In this document: piece after piece, positions 8,228 to 18,994 of the stretch
Layout of the letters: every line of letters starts with the position of its first letter
Numbering within the stretch: position 1 is the stretch's first letter
Assembly (NCBI RefSeq): GCF_040187885.1
Contig: NZ_JBDPLH010000004.1
Coordinates: 124,001 to 188,000, forward strand
Origin: Roseateles_E cavernae
Lineage (GTDB): Bacteria; Pseudomonadota; Gammaproteobacteria; Burkholderiales; Burkholderiaceae_C
Direction of reading: 5' to 3'
DNA: 64,000 nucleotides
Translations under genes and position numbers: made by a program
The notes under the pieces: generated by a model
Seen by the model: only the letters and a program-made list of their open reading frames with translations
What the model was told of the DNA's origin: nothing
The model's database searches: none

Positions 8228-9787
8228 TCAGGACTTCTGCATCTGCTGCTGGAAGGTGATCTCGATGAACTCGGCCGGCCGCACCATGGCCACCAGCACG
8301 GTCACGCGCAGGATGCCCTCCAGGATGTCGTCGGGCGTCATGGTCTCGCCCAGGCCCACATGGACGCTGAAGGCGTCCTCGGGCGAGGCGCCGGCCAGGC
8401 CGCCGCGCTTCCAGATGCTGGTCAGGAAGTTCTGGATCATCGACTTGATCGTGACCCAGGTATTGGCCACATTGGGCTCGAACACCAGGGCCTTGGCGGC
8501 CAGCCGGCAGCTCTCCTCCAGCATGATCATCGTGCGGCGCACATTGATGTAGCGCCAGTCCAGGCTGTTGCCGTCCAGCGTGCGGGCACCCCAGACCAGC
8601 ACGCCCTCGCCGATGAAGGCGCGGATCGCGTTGATGCTCTTGCCCTGGGTGGTGACATTGAGCTCCTCCTGGTCGACCGCCGAGACGCTGACGGTGGGCG
8701 AGATCACGCCGGCCAGGCTGACATTGGCGGGCGCCTTCCAGACGCCGCGGGTGTTGTCCACCATGGTGTAGACGCCGGCCATCGCGGCGCTGGGCGGCAG
8801 CAGATTGAGCTTGCTGCGGGCCTCGGCGATGATGGTGTTGAACAGTGCGCTGGTAGCCGCCAGGGTCTTGTTCAGCAGGGTCTTGTGGGTCAGGATCGCG
8901 TCCTCGCTGAGCTGGCGCGGGTCGGCCGCCCAGTCCTTGCTGATGTCGTCGACCGCCTGGGCATGCTCCTTGAGCTTGGCCGGCGCGTTGTCGGGCAGGG
9001 CGTCGGGCAGGGCCAGGTCTTGCCGCAGCAGGGTCTTCAGCACATCGATGCTGAGGATGTTCTCGTAGCTGAGATCCTTGTCGCCGACCACCGTGGTGTT
9101 GAGCCAGGGGTAGTAGGCGGCGGCAAAGTCCAGGAAGTTGATGCCCAGATCATTGCGAAAACGCGCCACCGGATCGCCGCCGGGATCGCTGCGCGGCTTG
9201 TCGCCGCCCCAGATGTCGAGGATGGCGACCCGGTTGCGCATCTTGTCGCCGCAGTGCGCCAGCATGGCCTGCTGCAAGTCGATGCAGGCCGATTCCTCCT
9301 TGAGCCGCACCGCCTCGGGGATCACCAGCATGGTTGGCTCCTGCTCCTTGAGCAGCTCGTCGATGCCGGCCTTGAACTTGTCGAGGTCCAGGTCTTGCTC
9401 ATAGGTGCCGACCGAGACGATGTAGCAGGGGCCGCCGCCGTTCTGGAAGAAGTGGCGCAGCGCGCTGTAGAGAAAGTAGCTGCCGCCGTCCTTGCCGGCC
9501 GGCTGCTGCAGCACATAGCCCTTGCCCCCGGCCTTGAAGTCGTCCAGCGCCGAGGGGTCGGTGTTCTCGACGATATTGAAGCGCGGCACCGGCCCGAAAC
9601 CGTAGTACTGGTGGTACTCGGCCATGGAGCTGATGCGCCAGGGCTTCATCGCCAGCGGCTTGTTGCGGTTGTCGGCGATCTGCGTGTGGCCGATGAAGGC
9701 CGGCACGGCGGTGGCCACCTCGACCACGGAGTTCGGAAAGGCGTTTTTCTCGACGATGTAAACGCCCGGAGTTTTCATCACACCCAT
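8228..9787 (-). CDS. Contractile tail sheath protein
   Basis: 519 aa. It forms the contractile outer sheath of the injection particle. The N-terminus MGVMKTPGVYIVEKNAFPNS carries the PGVY signature of sheath proteins. The C-terminal third has the conserved segment WRYINVRRTMIMLEESC, and the end PAEFIEITFQQQMQKS matches the 'P.E.I...f.q' close of the family. AGGAGA lies five bases before the ATG at 9787. Afp and PVC encode three sheath paralogues, and here only one is present. GCAAGACCTGGCC, a motif repeated elsewhere in the window, falls within the codons for RQDLAL. Family assignment is secure. Confidence 0.96.
   Translation of the reverse strand: MGVMKTPGVYIVEKNAFPNSVVEVATAVPAFIGHTQIADNRNKPLAMKPWRISSMAEYHQYYGFGPVPRFNIVENTDPSALDDFKAGGKGYVLQQPAGKDGGSYFLYSALRHFFQNGGGPCYIVSVGTYEQDLDLDKFKAGIDELLKEQEPTMLVIPEAVRLKEESACIDLQQAMLAHCGDKMRNRVAILDIWGGDKPRSDPGGDPVARFRNDLGINFLDFAAAYYPWLNTTVVGDKDLSYENILSIDVLKTLLRQDLALPDALPDNAPAKLKEHAQAVDDISKDWAADPRQLSEDAILTHKTLLNKTLAATSALFNTIIAEARSKLNLLPPSAAMAGVYTMVDNTRGVWKAPANVSLAGVISPTVSVSAVDQEELNVTTQGKSINAIRAFIGEGVLVWGARTLDGNSLDWRYINVRRTMIMLEESCRLAAKALVFEPNVANTWVTIKSMIQNFLTSIWKRGGLAGASPEDAFSVHVGLGETMTPDDILEGILRVTVLVAMVRPAEFIEITFQQQMQKS
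9011..9022 (-). repeat. Copy of dispersed 12-bp motif CAAGACCTGGCC
   Basis: Exact core in GGCAAGACCTGGCCCT within the sheath gene (codons RQDLAL). A near copy, GCAAGACCTGGACC, lies at 9385-9398. Confidence 0.7.
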
Positions 9788-9805
9788 CTGGTTCTCCTGG
9801 TTGGG

Positions 9806-10507
9806 TCAGCGACTGACAAAAATTTCGGTGATGGCGGTGCTGCCGCCCTGGGGCCTGAGCTCGCGCTGCAGGCCGCGCGGGGCGGCCACCGGCAGGCGCG
9901 GCATCAGCAGCTTGGGCGGCTGGCTGGCCGCATCACGCAACTGAAATCGATAGGGCGAACGCTCGGCCAGCACCAGCGCCGAGCGCGAGCGGATCACGAT
10001 GGCCGCACGACCGTCGGGCAGGGCCTCGGCGCCGGGGGCCTCGAACTGCACCTCGGCGGCGGCATCGACGAGCTGCAGGCTGTGCTCCCGCCAATCGCCC
10101 AGCAGCAGATATTTCCAGACCGTGCGGCGGGCCTGCAGCTGCAGCTCGACCGCGCCGCCGAGTCCGGCGCGCCAGCCGGCTTCGTCGCGGGCAGTGCCGG
10201 TGAACAGCGGCAGCGCCAGCAGCGGCAGCGTGCCCGGCTCGGTATAGAGCTCAAAGCCGGGGTCCTCGCAGCGCAGCGTGAAGCACAGGGCCTGCGGGGC
10301 GCGCGCGGCCCACAGCAGCGCCAGCGCCGATTCGGGTGCATGCAGGGCCAGGGCGTGACCATTGCTGCGCAGCAGCAGCTGATGGGCGCGCATCGCCTGC
10401 TGCGTGTCGGCATCGGGCGTGAAGCGCAGCCGCCGCGCCAGGCCGTCGGCGAAGTAGTCGTGACGGACCCGGGCGCTGGCCAGCAGCGTGTAGCGCAGCG
10501 AGCTCAT
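9806..10507 (-). CDS. Unrecognised eCIS-operon protein between tail terminator and sheath
   Basis: 233 aa, no family recognised. The ATG at 10507 overlaps the DUF4255 stop (ATGA), and the stop is 18 bases before the sheath start, so it is a real operon member. The sequence begins MSSLRYTLLASARVRHDYFA. It is Leu/Ala/Arg-rich, with no signal peptide or obvious membrane segment. It has beta-strand-like stretches (ALCFTLRCEDPGFELYTEPG) and a final segment GGSTAITEIFVSR. Position beside the terminator and sheath suggests a structural or assembly role, which is inference only. The open frame extends in phase to 10816, but that stretch is antiphase to DUF4255 and was discarded. Confidence 0.75.
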   Translation of the reverse strand: MSSLRYTLLASARVRHDYFADGLARRLRFTPDADTQQAMRAHQLLLRSNGHALALHAPESALALLWAARAPQALCFTLRCEDPGFELYTEPGTLPLLALPLFTGTARDEAGWRAGLGGAVELQLQARRTVWKYLLLGDWREHSLQLVDAAAEVQFEAPGAEALPDGRAAIVIRSRSALVLAERSPYRFQLRDAASQPPKLLMPRLPVAAPRGLQRELRPQGGSTAITEIFVSR

Positions 10508-11085
10508 GAGGGCAGCCCCCGCGCGTCCAGCTCGCGCACCAGCGGCTCGCGGGCGTCGATGTGCTGGCCGTCGACGCTGATCATGCGCACCCGGTACAGC
10601 ACCGAGGGCAGGTAGCGGCCGCTGTGGATGCCCCAGAGGCTGTGCATCTCGGAGCTGCTGAGGTTCTCGATGTTCAGCACCAGCCGGTCCAGGCGCTTGT
10701 CCAGCCCCGGCGTGTTGTGCTGGTCCAGCACCGGCCGGGTCTGGAAGAAGCTGATCGCGCCGGACAGGAATTTGAGCGCTTCCGGGTAGCTGGCGCCGCT
10801 GAAGTTGGCCGCGCACATCACCAGCAGGTTCAGATAGACCGGTGCCGGCATCTGCAGCTGGCCCGGTGCCAGGCCCAGGTTCTGGCCATGGCCGCTGCGG
10901 TGGGCGACGCTGTCGCGCTCGATGCCGGCCAGGAAGAGCACCAGCTTGTTGGCCACCAGGGGCACCAGCGCGCCGTTTTGCTCATGCAGATTCGACAGCA
11001 CGGCCAGATCCTCGCTGACCTGGAAGCGCCGGCGCAGATGCTCGTTGAGTTGCCCGGCCAACTGGCCCAGGGCGGCGTCGATCAT
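10504..11085 (-). CDS. DUF4255 tail terminator protein (Afp16/Pvc16 type)
   Basis: 193 aa. Afp16/Pvc16-type proteins end tube and sheath polymerisation, and their N-terminal region is DUF4255. The sequence starts MIDAALGQLAGQLNEHLRRRF and contains LVLFLAGIERDS, PAPVYLNLLVMCAANF, YPEALKFLSGAISFFQ and LYRVRMISVDG, all typical. It is the promoter-proximal gene of the injection-system operon. In Afp/PVC the equivalent gene is near the end of the cluster, so the order here is permuted. Upstream lies a 191-bp gap with dyad elements. No clear Shine-Dalgarno is visible; GACACAGCCACC precedes the ATG. Family call is confident. Confidence 0.9.
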   Translation of the reverse strand: MIDAALGQLAGQLNEHLRRRFQVSEDLAVLSNLHEQNGALVPLVANKLVLFLAGIERDSVAHRSGHGQNLGLAPGQLQMPAPVYLNLLVMCAANFSGASYPEALKFLSGAISFFQTRPVLDQHNTPGLDKRLDRLVLNIENLSSSEMHSLWGIHSGRYLPSVLYRVRMISVDGQHIDAREPLVRELDARGLPS

Positions 11086-11276
11086 GGTGGCTGTGTCCTT
11101 GATGTCCCTGAGCCAGAAGGTAGGTCAAGACCCGGCACCGCACCATAGTCCGCCGGCTGAATCTGCATCAGCCTGGGGCTGATGGGGCAAACCATCAGGC
11201 CGGGGCTGCAGCCCAGGCAAGCCCATCAGGGCTGCGGGTTTGCCGCTAGGAAAAATGCTGAGGGCGGCGGCGGCGC
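11086..11276 (-). promoter_or_regulatory. Intergenic region with interleaved dyads upstream of the eCIS operon
   Basis: 191 bp without a gene, between the response-regulator stop and the first eCIS gene, so it should hold the operon promoter and any read-through terminator. Visible structure: CATCAGC (11166-11172) and GCTGATG (11178-11184) form a perfect dyad with a 5-bp loop. CTGATGG (11179-11185) and CCATCAG (11192-11198) form a second dyad that shares bases with the first. A further CCATCAGGG starts at 11223. Overlapping dyads could be an operator or alternative RNA hairpins. I see no convincing -35/-10 pair and no U-run, so the function is inferred. Confidence 0.4.
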
Positions 11277-11936
11277 TCAGACGCGCGGCGGCTGGGCATC
11301 CAGCGAGCTCAGACCCTCGCGCAGCGCGAAGCGGGTCAGCTCGGCAATGCCCTGGATCTGCAGCTTGGCGAACACATGCTCGCGGTGCGTGGCCACGGTC
11401 TTGGCGCTCAGATGCAGCTGCTGGGCGATCTGCTGGGCCGTGTAGCCCTCGGAGAGCAGCTGCACCATCTCGCGCTCGCGCGGCGTCAGCCGGGCCAGCT
11501 CGCCGGCCTCGGCCGGCCGACGGCCGCCCTGCAGGACCAGACCGACCAGTTCGCCGCTCAGATAGATCTGGTCGGCCATCACCCGGCGCACGCCGCGCGC
11601 CAGCTCGTCGAAGGAGTTCTCCTTCAACACATAGCCCGAGGCGCCGGCCTCCAGCGCCGCCAGCACCTGCTGCGGCTGCTCATGCACCGACAGGCACAGC
11701 AGCTTGCAGCGCAGCGGCTCGGCACGGATGCGGCGGATCGCCTCGACCCCGTTCATGCGCGGCATCGACAGATCGACCAGCACCACATCGGGCTGCAGCT
11801 CGCGGGCCTGGCGCACCAGCTCCATGCCGTCGCGCGCCTCGGCGATCACCTCGATATCGTCCTCGCGCTGCAGCAGGGCCACCAGGCCCTCGCGCACGAT
11901 GCGGTGATCGTCGGCGACGATGACGCGGATAGTCAT
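11277..11936 (-). CDS. NarL/LuxR-family response regulator
   Basis: 219 aa. The receiver domain covers residues 1-120: acidic pair D9/D10, phosphoacceptor D55 in VLVDLSMPR, and the later K in GYVLKENSFDEL. A LuxR-type helix-turn-helix follows at about 150-210 (LTPREREMVQLLSEGYTAQQ, then LSAKTVATHREHVFAKL). The ATG at 11936 overlaps the kinase stop, so the two are co-translated partners. The target genes are unknown. The gene directly downstream on the same strand is the first eCIS gene, 191 bp away, which makes the injection system a plausible target but does not prove it. An in-phase extension to 12287 is antiphase to the kinase and was ignored. Confidence 0.93.
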   Translation of the reverse strand: MTIRVIVADDHRIVREGLVALLQREDDIEVIAEARDGMELVRQARELQPDVVLVDLSMPRMNGVEAIRRIRAEPLRCKLLCLSVHEQPQQVLAALEAGASGYVLKENSFDELARGVRRVMADQIYLSGELVGLVLQGGRRPAEAGELARLTPREREMVQLLSEGYTAQQIAQQLHLSAKTVATHREHVFAKLQIQGIAELTRFALREGLSSLDAQPPRV

Positions 11937-12640
11937 GACTCGTCCTCTTCGGGTTGGCGTGGCCAGCAGACCTGGGCATGCACGCCCTGGCCCGGTGCGG
12001 TGCGCAGGCTCAGCCCCATGCCCAGCAGCCGCAGCCGGGCATGCAGGCGCGGCAGGCCATAACCATGGCCGGCCGCGATCGCGGCGGCCTGGGCCCGCTG
12101 GGGATCGAAGCCCAGGCCCTGGTCGCGCACGATCAGGGTGACGCCCTTGCCCTGACTCTGAGGGGCCAGCGCGATGTGGATGGCGACCCCACCGGCATGC
12201 TTGCAGGCATTGGCCAGCAGCTCGCGCCCCGCCGCCAGCAGGCCGGCGTTGACCGGCTCGGGCAGCCGGGGCAGAGCCAGCGCGCAACTGAACTGGATGC
12301 TCAGGCCGGAGCGATCGCCCAGCTGCTGCACCAGGGCCTGCAGCGCGGCCGGCAAATCATCGACCGGCTCGGGCTGCAGCAGGGTCACCGCATCCCGGGT
12401 GGCCTGCAGCGCCTGCTTGACCAGCTCGTAGGCACGCTGCTGGGCCTGCAGCGCATGCGGCAGGTCGGGCTCGCGCGCCGCATCGAGCTGCATCAGCGCC
12501 AGGCTCAGCAGCTGGGCCAGCTCGTCGTGCAGGGCCTGCGCCAGCTGCCGTGCCTGCCAGCGTGCATCGACCATGCCGTCCGCCACCTCGACGGCGGGGG
12601 CGGGCATGGTTTCGGGCACAGGGATCAGCGCGCTGGGCAT
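11933..12640 (-). CDS. Cytoplasmic NarX/DesK-type sensor histidine kinase
   Basis: 235 aa, starting at the ATG preceded by AGAGGAG at 8 bp. An upstream in-frame start at 12700 lacks such a site. There is no membrane segment or recognisable sensor domain. The protein consists of a short N-terminus, a dimerisation helix with the phospho-accepting His in QALHDELAQLLSLAL (H38), and a GHKL ATPase domain with N-box ELLANACKHAGG, G1 box VRDQGLGFDP and GHGYGLPRLHARL. The HDEL-type H-box is that of the HisKA_3 family, which pairs with NarL-type regulators as found next door. The input signal is unknown. It may be cytoplasmic or come from a partner protein. Confidence 0.9.
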   Translation of the reverse strand: MPSALIPVPETMPAPAVEVADGMVDARWQARQLAQALHDELAQLLSLALMQLDAAREPDLPHALQAQQRAYELVKQALQATRDAVTLLQPEPVDDLPAALQALVQQLGDRSGLSIQFSCALALPRLPEPVNAGLLAAGRELLANACKHAGGVAIHIALAPQSQGKGVTLIVRDQGLGFDPQRAQAAAIAAGHGYGLPRLHARLRLLGMGLSLRTAPGQGVHAQVCWPRQPEEDES

Positions 12641-12827
12641 GAGCAGGACTCCTCTCACATGCCGGATCGGACCTCGGGTGGCGATCATGGCTGACCGCAC
12701 CCAGACCCGGCATCCTAGGAGTCGCCGCTCGGCGGCGTCAATCTGTAAAAGCTGTCAGCGCGCCGATGGCGTTTCCTGGCCCGAAAAAACGTTCCAGTGC
12801 TTGATGGCCTCTTGTGCCTCTTGCGTT

Positions 12828-15566
<2,739 letters not shown>

Positions 15567-15768
15567 AAACACTCTCCTGGCGGTTGGGGCGTGGATTTTT
15601 GGCTAAGCTGCATTGTGGCGGCAAGTCCGGCCTTAGGCACGGCCCGAGCCGCATCCAGCAGGCAGAGCGTCGGGCTTCGTAAGCGATGTTTCCGAAGGTT
15701 TCTGCTGTCATCCGCCAACCGCCCCGGGCGTTGAGCAGTCACGCATATCTACAACAAGGAGTCCCGCG

Positions 15769-16224
15769 ATGAAACATCTGATCCTCGCCGCCGGTCTGGC
15801 GTTTGCCACCATTGGCAGCGCCCAGGCCACCGATGTCGGCGTCTCCATCAGCCTGGGACAACCCGGCTTCTATGGCCAGATCGACATCGGCAACTATCCC
15901 CGGCCACGCGTCATCTATGCCGAGCCGGTCGTGATACACCGGGCACCCCGGATGGTTTATGAGCCGGTCTATCTGCGTGTGCCGCCCGGCCATCAGAAGA
16001 ACTGGGGCAAGCACTGCGGCCGCTACGACGCCTGCGGCCGGCCGGTCTACTTCGTTCGCGACGACTGGTACCAGAACGAATACGCGCCGCGTTATCGCCG
16101 CGATCACGACCGTCGCGACCGCGACCATGGCCGCGGCGACGGTCGTCGCGATGACCGCCACGACGGCAAGCGCGATGACCACCCGGGTCGTGGCCATGGC
16201 CACGGCAAGGGCGGCCGCGACTGA
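15769..16224 (+). CDS. Small secreted protein with an Arg/Asp/His/Gly-rich tail
   Basis: 151 aa, family not recognised. A clear signal peptide is present (MKHLILAAGLAFATIGSAQA, cleavage after AQA). The mature N-terminal half is rich in Tyr, Pro and Val (VIYAEPVVIHRAPRMVYEPV) and has two Cys in HCGRYDACGRP that may form a disulfide. From about residue 108 it becomes a low-complexity tail built from RDHDRRDRDHGRGD-like units ending in GRGHGHGKGGRD. Such tails may bind metals or nucleic acid. AAGGAG sits 9 bases before the ATG. It faces acnA divergently across 202 bp and ends 18 bp from the convergent hydrolase gene. Similar short envelope proteins are common in Burkholderiales, with unknown role. 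Confidence 0.8.
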   Translation: MKHLILAAGLAFATIGSAQATDVGVSISLGQPGFYGQIDIGNYPRPRVIYAEPVVIHRAPRMVYEPVYLRVPPGHQKNWGKHCGRYDACGRPVYFVRDDWYQNEYAPRYRRDHDRRDRDHGRGDGRRDDRHDGKRDDHPGRGHGHGKGGRD

Positions 16225-16242
16225 GCGTTCGCCTGGCTCCGG

Positions 16243-17514
16243 CTAGGGCGCCAGGGCCCGCTCCAGCATCGCGTGCAGCAGCACATTGCAGCCCGCGGTG
16301 ATGTGCTCGGGCTTGGCGTCCTCGATCTCGTTGTGGCTGATGCCGTCCTTGCAGGGGATGAAGATCATCCCGGCCGGCGCCAGCCGCGCCATATAGACGG
16401 CGTCATGGCCGGCGCCCGAGACGGCCGGCATATTCGAATAGCCCAGCGCCTCGGCCGCCTTGGCCACGGCCGCCACGCAGTCGGCGTGGAAGGGCGCGGC
16501 CGGGTAGTGCGAGACCAGCTCGATCTGGATCGGCAGTCCGGTCTTGGCGCTCAGCTCGGCCGCGAACCGGCGGATGTCGGCATCCATCGCATCGACCAGC
16601 GCATCCGTGCTGTTGCGCATGTCCATGCTGAACTTGACCCGGCCCGGAATCACATTGCGGCTGTTCGGGTGCACCTGCACCATGCCTACCGTGCCTCGCC
16701 CATGCGGTCCGTAGCGCAGCGCGGTGGCCACCACTTCCTGCATCAGCACGGTCGCCACCTGCAGCGCATCCTTGCGCAGCGCCATCGGCGTCGGCCCGGC
16801 GTGGGCCTCCATGCCGGTGACGGTGCAGTCATACCATTTGATGCCCAGCACGCCGGTGACCACGCCTATGGTCTTGTCATGATCCTCCAGCACCGGCCCC
16901 TGCTCGATATGGGTCTCGAAATAGCTGCCGATCGCATGGTCGCCGGGTTCCTCGGGGCCGATGTAGCCGATGCGTTCCAGCTCGTCCTTGACGCTCTTGC
17001 CCTCGGTGTCGGTGGCCGCATAGGCATGCTCCAGCGTGAAGGCCTTGGCGAACACGCCCGATCCCATCATCACCGGCACGAAGCGCGAGCCTTCCTCATT
17101 GGTCCAGAAGGCCACCTCGATCGGCGCCTCGGTTTCGATGCCATGGTCGTTGAGCGTGCGCACCACCTCGATGCCGGCCAGCACGCCGTAGTTGCCGTCG
17201 AACTTGCCGCCGGTCGGTTGGGTGTCGATATGGCTGCCGGTCATCACCGGGGGCAGGGCGTTGTTGCGGCCGGCTCGGCGCATGAAGGCATTGCCGATCT
17301 TGTCGACCGTCACCGTCATGCCGGCCTGTTTGGCCCAGCCGATCACCAGATCGCGGCCCTGCTTGTCGAGTTCGGTCAGCGCCAGGCGGCAGACGCCGCC
17401 TTTCTCGGTGGCGCCGATCCGGGCCAGCTCCATCAGCGAGGCCCACAGGCGTTCGCCATTGACGCGCAGATCAGCCAATTTTTCGGTGTCTGCGGGTTTG
17501 GTCTTCATGTCCAT
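16243..17514 (-). CDS. M20-family N-carbamoyl amino acid hydrolase / beta-ureidopropionase
   Basis: 423 aa. Zn-dependent amidohydrolase of the Zn-dependent hydrolase (AmaB/allantoate amidohydrolase) family, which opens N-carbamoyl-beta-alanine to beta-alanine, CO2 and ammonia in reductive pyrimidine degradation. Metal-site motifs: GSHIDTQPTGGKFDGNYGV (His, Asp), FWTNEEGSRF (Glu-Glu), and a late His in CKDGISHNEIE. The dimerisation domain (GMEAHAGPTPM) is present. AAGGAG lies 10 bases before the ATG at 17514. It is the last gene of the pyrimidine operon, 18 bp after dihydropyrimidinase, whose product it should use. Substrate choice over allantoate or L-carbamoyl amino acids is inferred from context. 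Confidence 0.93.
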   Translation of the reverse strand: MDMKTKPADTEKLADLRVNGERLWASLMELARIGATEKGGVCRLALTELDKQGRDLVIGWAKQAGMTVTVDKIGNAFMRRAGRNNALPPVMTGSHIDTQPTGGKFDGNYGVLAGIEVVRTLNDHGIETEAPIEVAFWTNEEGSRFVPVMMGSGVFAKAFTLEHAYAATDTEGKSVKDELERIGYIGPEEPGDHAIGSYFETHIEQGPVLEDHDKTIGVVTGVLGIKWYDCTVTGMEAHAGPTPMALRKDALQVATVLMQEVVATALRYGPHGRGTVGMVQVHPNSRNVIPGRVKFSMDMRNSTDALVDAMDADIRRFAAELSAKTGLPIQIELVSHYPAAPFHADCVAAVAKAAEALGYSNMPAVSGAGHDAVYMARLAPAGMIFIPCKDGISHNEIEDAKPEHITAGCNVLLHAMLERALAP

Positions 17515-17532
17515 ATCGGTACTGCTCCTTGA

Positions 17533-18984
17533 CTAACGCGCGACGGCGCTTGGGGCCAGGTCTTGCGCCCGCGCCTTGACCGCCTGGAAATTCGGGCCGA
17601 AGGCCGGGCGCTTCAGATAGCGGCCGGCGCCCGGCGTGGCGCGCAGCTCGCCCTGGGCATAGACCAACCTGCCCTGACTGATCGTGTGGCTCGGTATGCC
17701 GCGCACTGTGCGGCCCTCGAAGATGTTGAAGTCGCCCTTGCTGTGCTGCGTCTTGGCCGAGATCGTCTTCGTGCCCTGGGGGTCCCACAACACCAGGTCG
17801 GCATCGGCGCCTTCGCTGACCGAGCCTTTCTGCGGATAGAGGTTGAAGAGCTTGGCGGTGTTGGCCGAGGTGATCGCGACAAACTCGCTGGGGGTCAGCC
17901 GGCCGGAGTTGACGCCGGCGTCCCAGATCACCGCCATCCGCTCCTCGATGCCGCCGCAGCCGTTCGGGATCTTGGCGAAGTTTTCCAGGCCGGCGGCCTT
18001 CTGCTCGGCGCAGAAGGTGCAGTGGTCGGTGGCCGTGGTGTGCAGCTGGCCGCTCTGCAGGCCGCGCCACAGAAAGTCCTGGTGGATCTTGGGGCGGAAG
18101 GGCGGGCTCATCACATGGGCCGCCGCAGTCGCGAAATCGGGGTGGCGGTAGACGCTGTCGTCGATCAGCAGATGGCCGGCCAGCACCTCGCCATAGACCC
18201 GCTGGCCGCGCGCGCGCGCGCGGGCGATCGCCTCGGCCGACTCGATGCAGGAGACATGCACGATGTAGATGGGCACGCCCAGCACATCGGCAATCGCAAT
18301 CGCGCGGTTCGCCGCCTCGCCCTCGACCATGGGCGGGCGCGACAAGGGGTGGCCTTCGGGGCCGGTGATGCCCATCTTGGCGACCTCCTGCTGCAGCAGG
18401 AAGACCAGCTCGCCGTTCTCGGCATGGACCGTGGGCATCGCGCCCAGCTCCAGCGAGCGCTTGAAGCTGTTCACCAGGGTCTCGTCGTCGCACATGATGG
18501 CGTTCTTGTAGGCCATGAAGTGCTTGAAGCTGTTGATGCCTTCTGACCGGACGAGCCGGCCCATCTCGGCATGGACCGATTCGCTCCACCAGGTGATGGC
18601 CACATGGAAGCCGTAGTCGGCCGCCGATTTCTCGGCCCAGCCGCGCCACTGCTGATAGGCCTCCATCAGCGGCTGCTGCGGATTCGGGATCACGAAGTCG
18701 ATGATCGAGGTCGTGCCCCCGGCCAGACCAGCGGCCGTGCCGGTGAAGAAGTCATCCATCGTCACCGTGCCCATGAAGGGCAGCTGCATATGGGTGTGCG
18801 GGTCGATGCCGCCGGGTAGCAGGTACTGGCCGCTCGCATCCAGCGTCTGCGCGCCGCTCGGGGCCAGGTCTTGCGCGCGCGGGCCGACCGCGGCGATCCT
18901 GCCGTCGACGCAGAGCACATCGGCGGCGAACTCGCGGTCGGCGTTGACCACCGTGCCGCCGCGTATCAACAAGCTGCTACTCAT
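17533..18984 (-). CDS. hydA: Dihydropyrimidinase (D-hydantoinase family)
   Basis: 483 aa, normal length. It hydrolyses dihydrouracil/dihydrothymine to the N-carbamoyl beta-amino acid in the cytoplasm. The binuclear metal site is visible: GGIDPHTHMQLPFMGT (His-x-His), the lysine to be carboxylated in SFKHFMAYKNA, His in PTVHAENGELV, and His in IYIVHVSCIESA. The late Asp in TDHCTFC is also present. AGGAG stands 7 bases before the ATG at 18984. It lies between the NCS1 transporter and the ureidopropionase-type gene, so the operon order follows the pathway. Two copies of GCAAGACCTGGCC occur in this gene, each encoding AQDLAPS, near the N- and C-terminus. Hydantoins may also be substrates. Confidence 0.95.
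   Translation of the reverse strand: MSSSLLIRGGTVVNADREFAADVLCVDGRIAAVGPRAQDLAPSGAQTLDASGQYLLPGGIDPHTHMQLPFMGTVTMDDFFTGTAAGLAGGTTSIIDFVIPNPQQPLMEAYQQWRGWAEKSAADYGFHVAITWWSESVHAEMGRLVRSEGINSFKHFMAYKNAIMCDDETLVNSFKRSLELGAMPTVHAENGELVFLLQQEVAKMGITGPEGHPLSRPPMVEGEAANRAIAIADVLGVPIYIVHVSCIESAEAIARARARGQRVYGEVLAGHLLIDDSVYRHPDFATAAAHVMSPPFRPKIHQDFLWRGLQSGQLHTTATDHCTFCAEQKAAGLENFAKIPNGCGGIEERMAVIWDAGVNSGRLTPSEFVAITSANTAKLFNLYPQKGSVSEGADADLVLWDPQGTKTISAKTQHSKGDFNIFEGRTVRGIPSHTISQGRLVYAQGELRATPGAGRYLKRPAFGPNFQAVKARAQDLAPSAVAR
17554..17565 (-). repeat. Copy of dispersed 12-bp motif CAAGACCTGGCC
   Basis: Exact core, extended to GCGCAAGACCTGGCCCCA, within codons QDLAP near the 3' end of hydA. Other exact copies are at 9011, 18862, 29333, 35489, 41911 and 59442. 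Confidence 0.7.
18862..18873 (-). repeat. Copy of dispersed 12-bp motif CAAGACCTGGCC
   Basis: Exact core in GCGCAAGACCTGGCCCCG, within codons QDLAP near the 5' end of hydA, 1.3 kb from the previous copy. Confidence 0.7.
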
Positions 18985-18994
18985 GTCCGGTCTC

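Noticed and set aside
1..11085. Type VI secretion system
   Set aside because: VgrG-like spike, PAAR and gp25 are shared, but LysM, DUF4255, DUF5908 and baseplate J-like genes are eCIS features, and no TssB/C, TssJLM or ClpV is seen.
1..11085. Prophage or tailocin
   Set aside because: No capsid, portal, terminase, holin, endolysin or integrase in the region; DUF4255 and DUF5908 fit eCIS better.
12722..12737. CGCCGC-TCG-GCGGCG stem as a terminator
   Set aside because: No T-run follows on either strand, and it lies upstream of the kinase gene, not after a stop.
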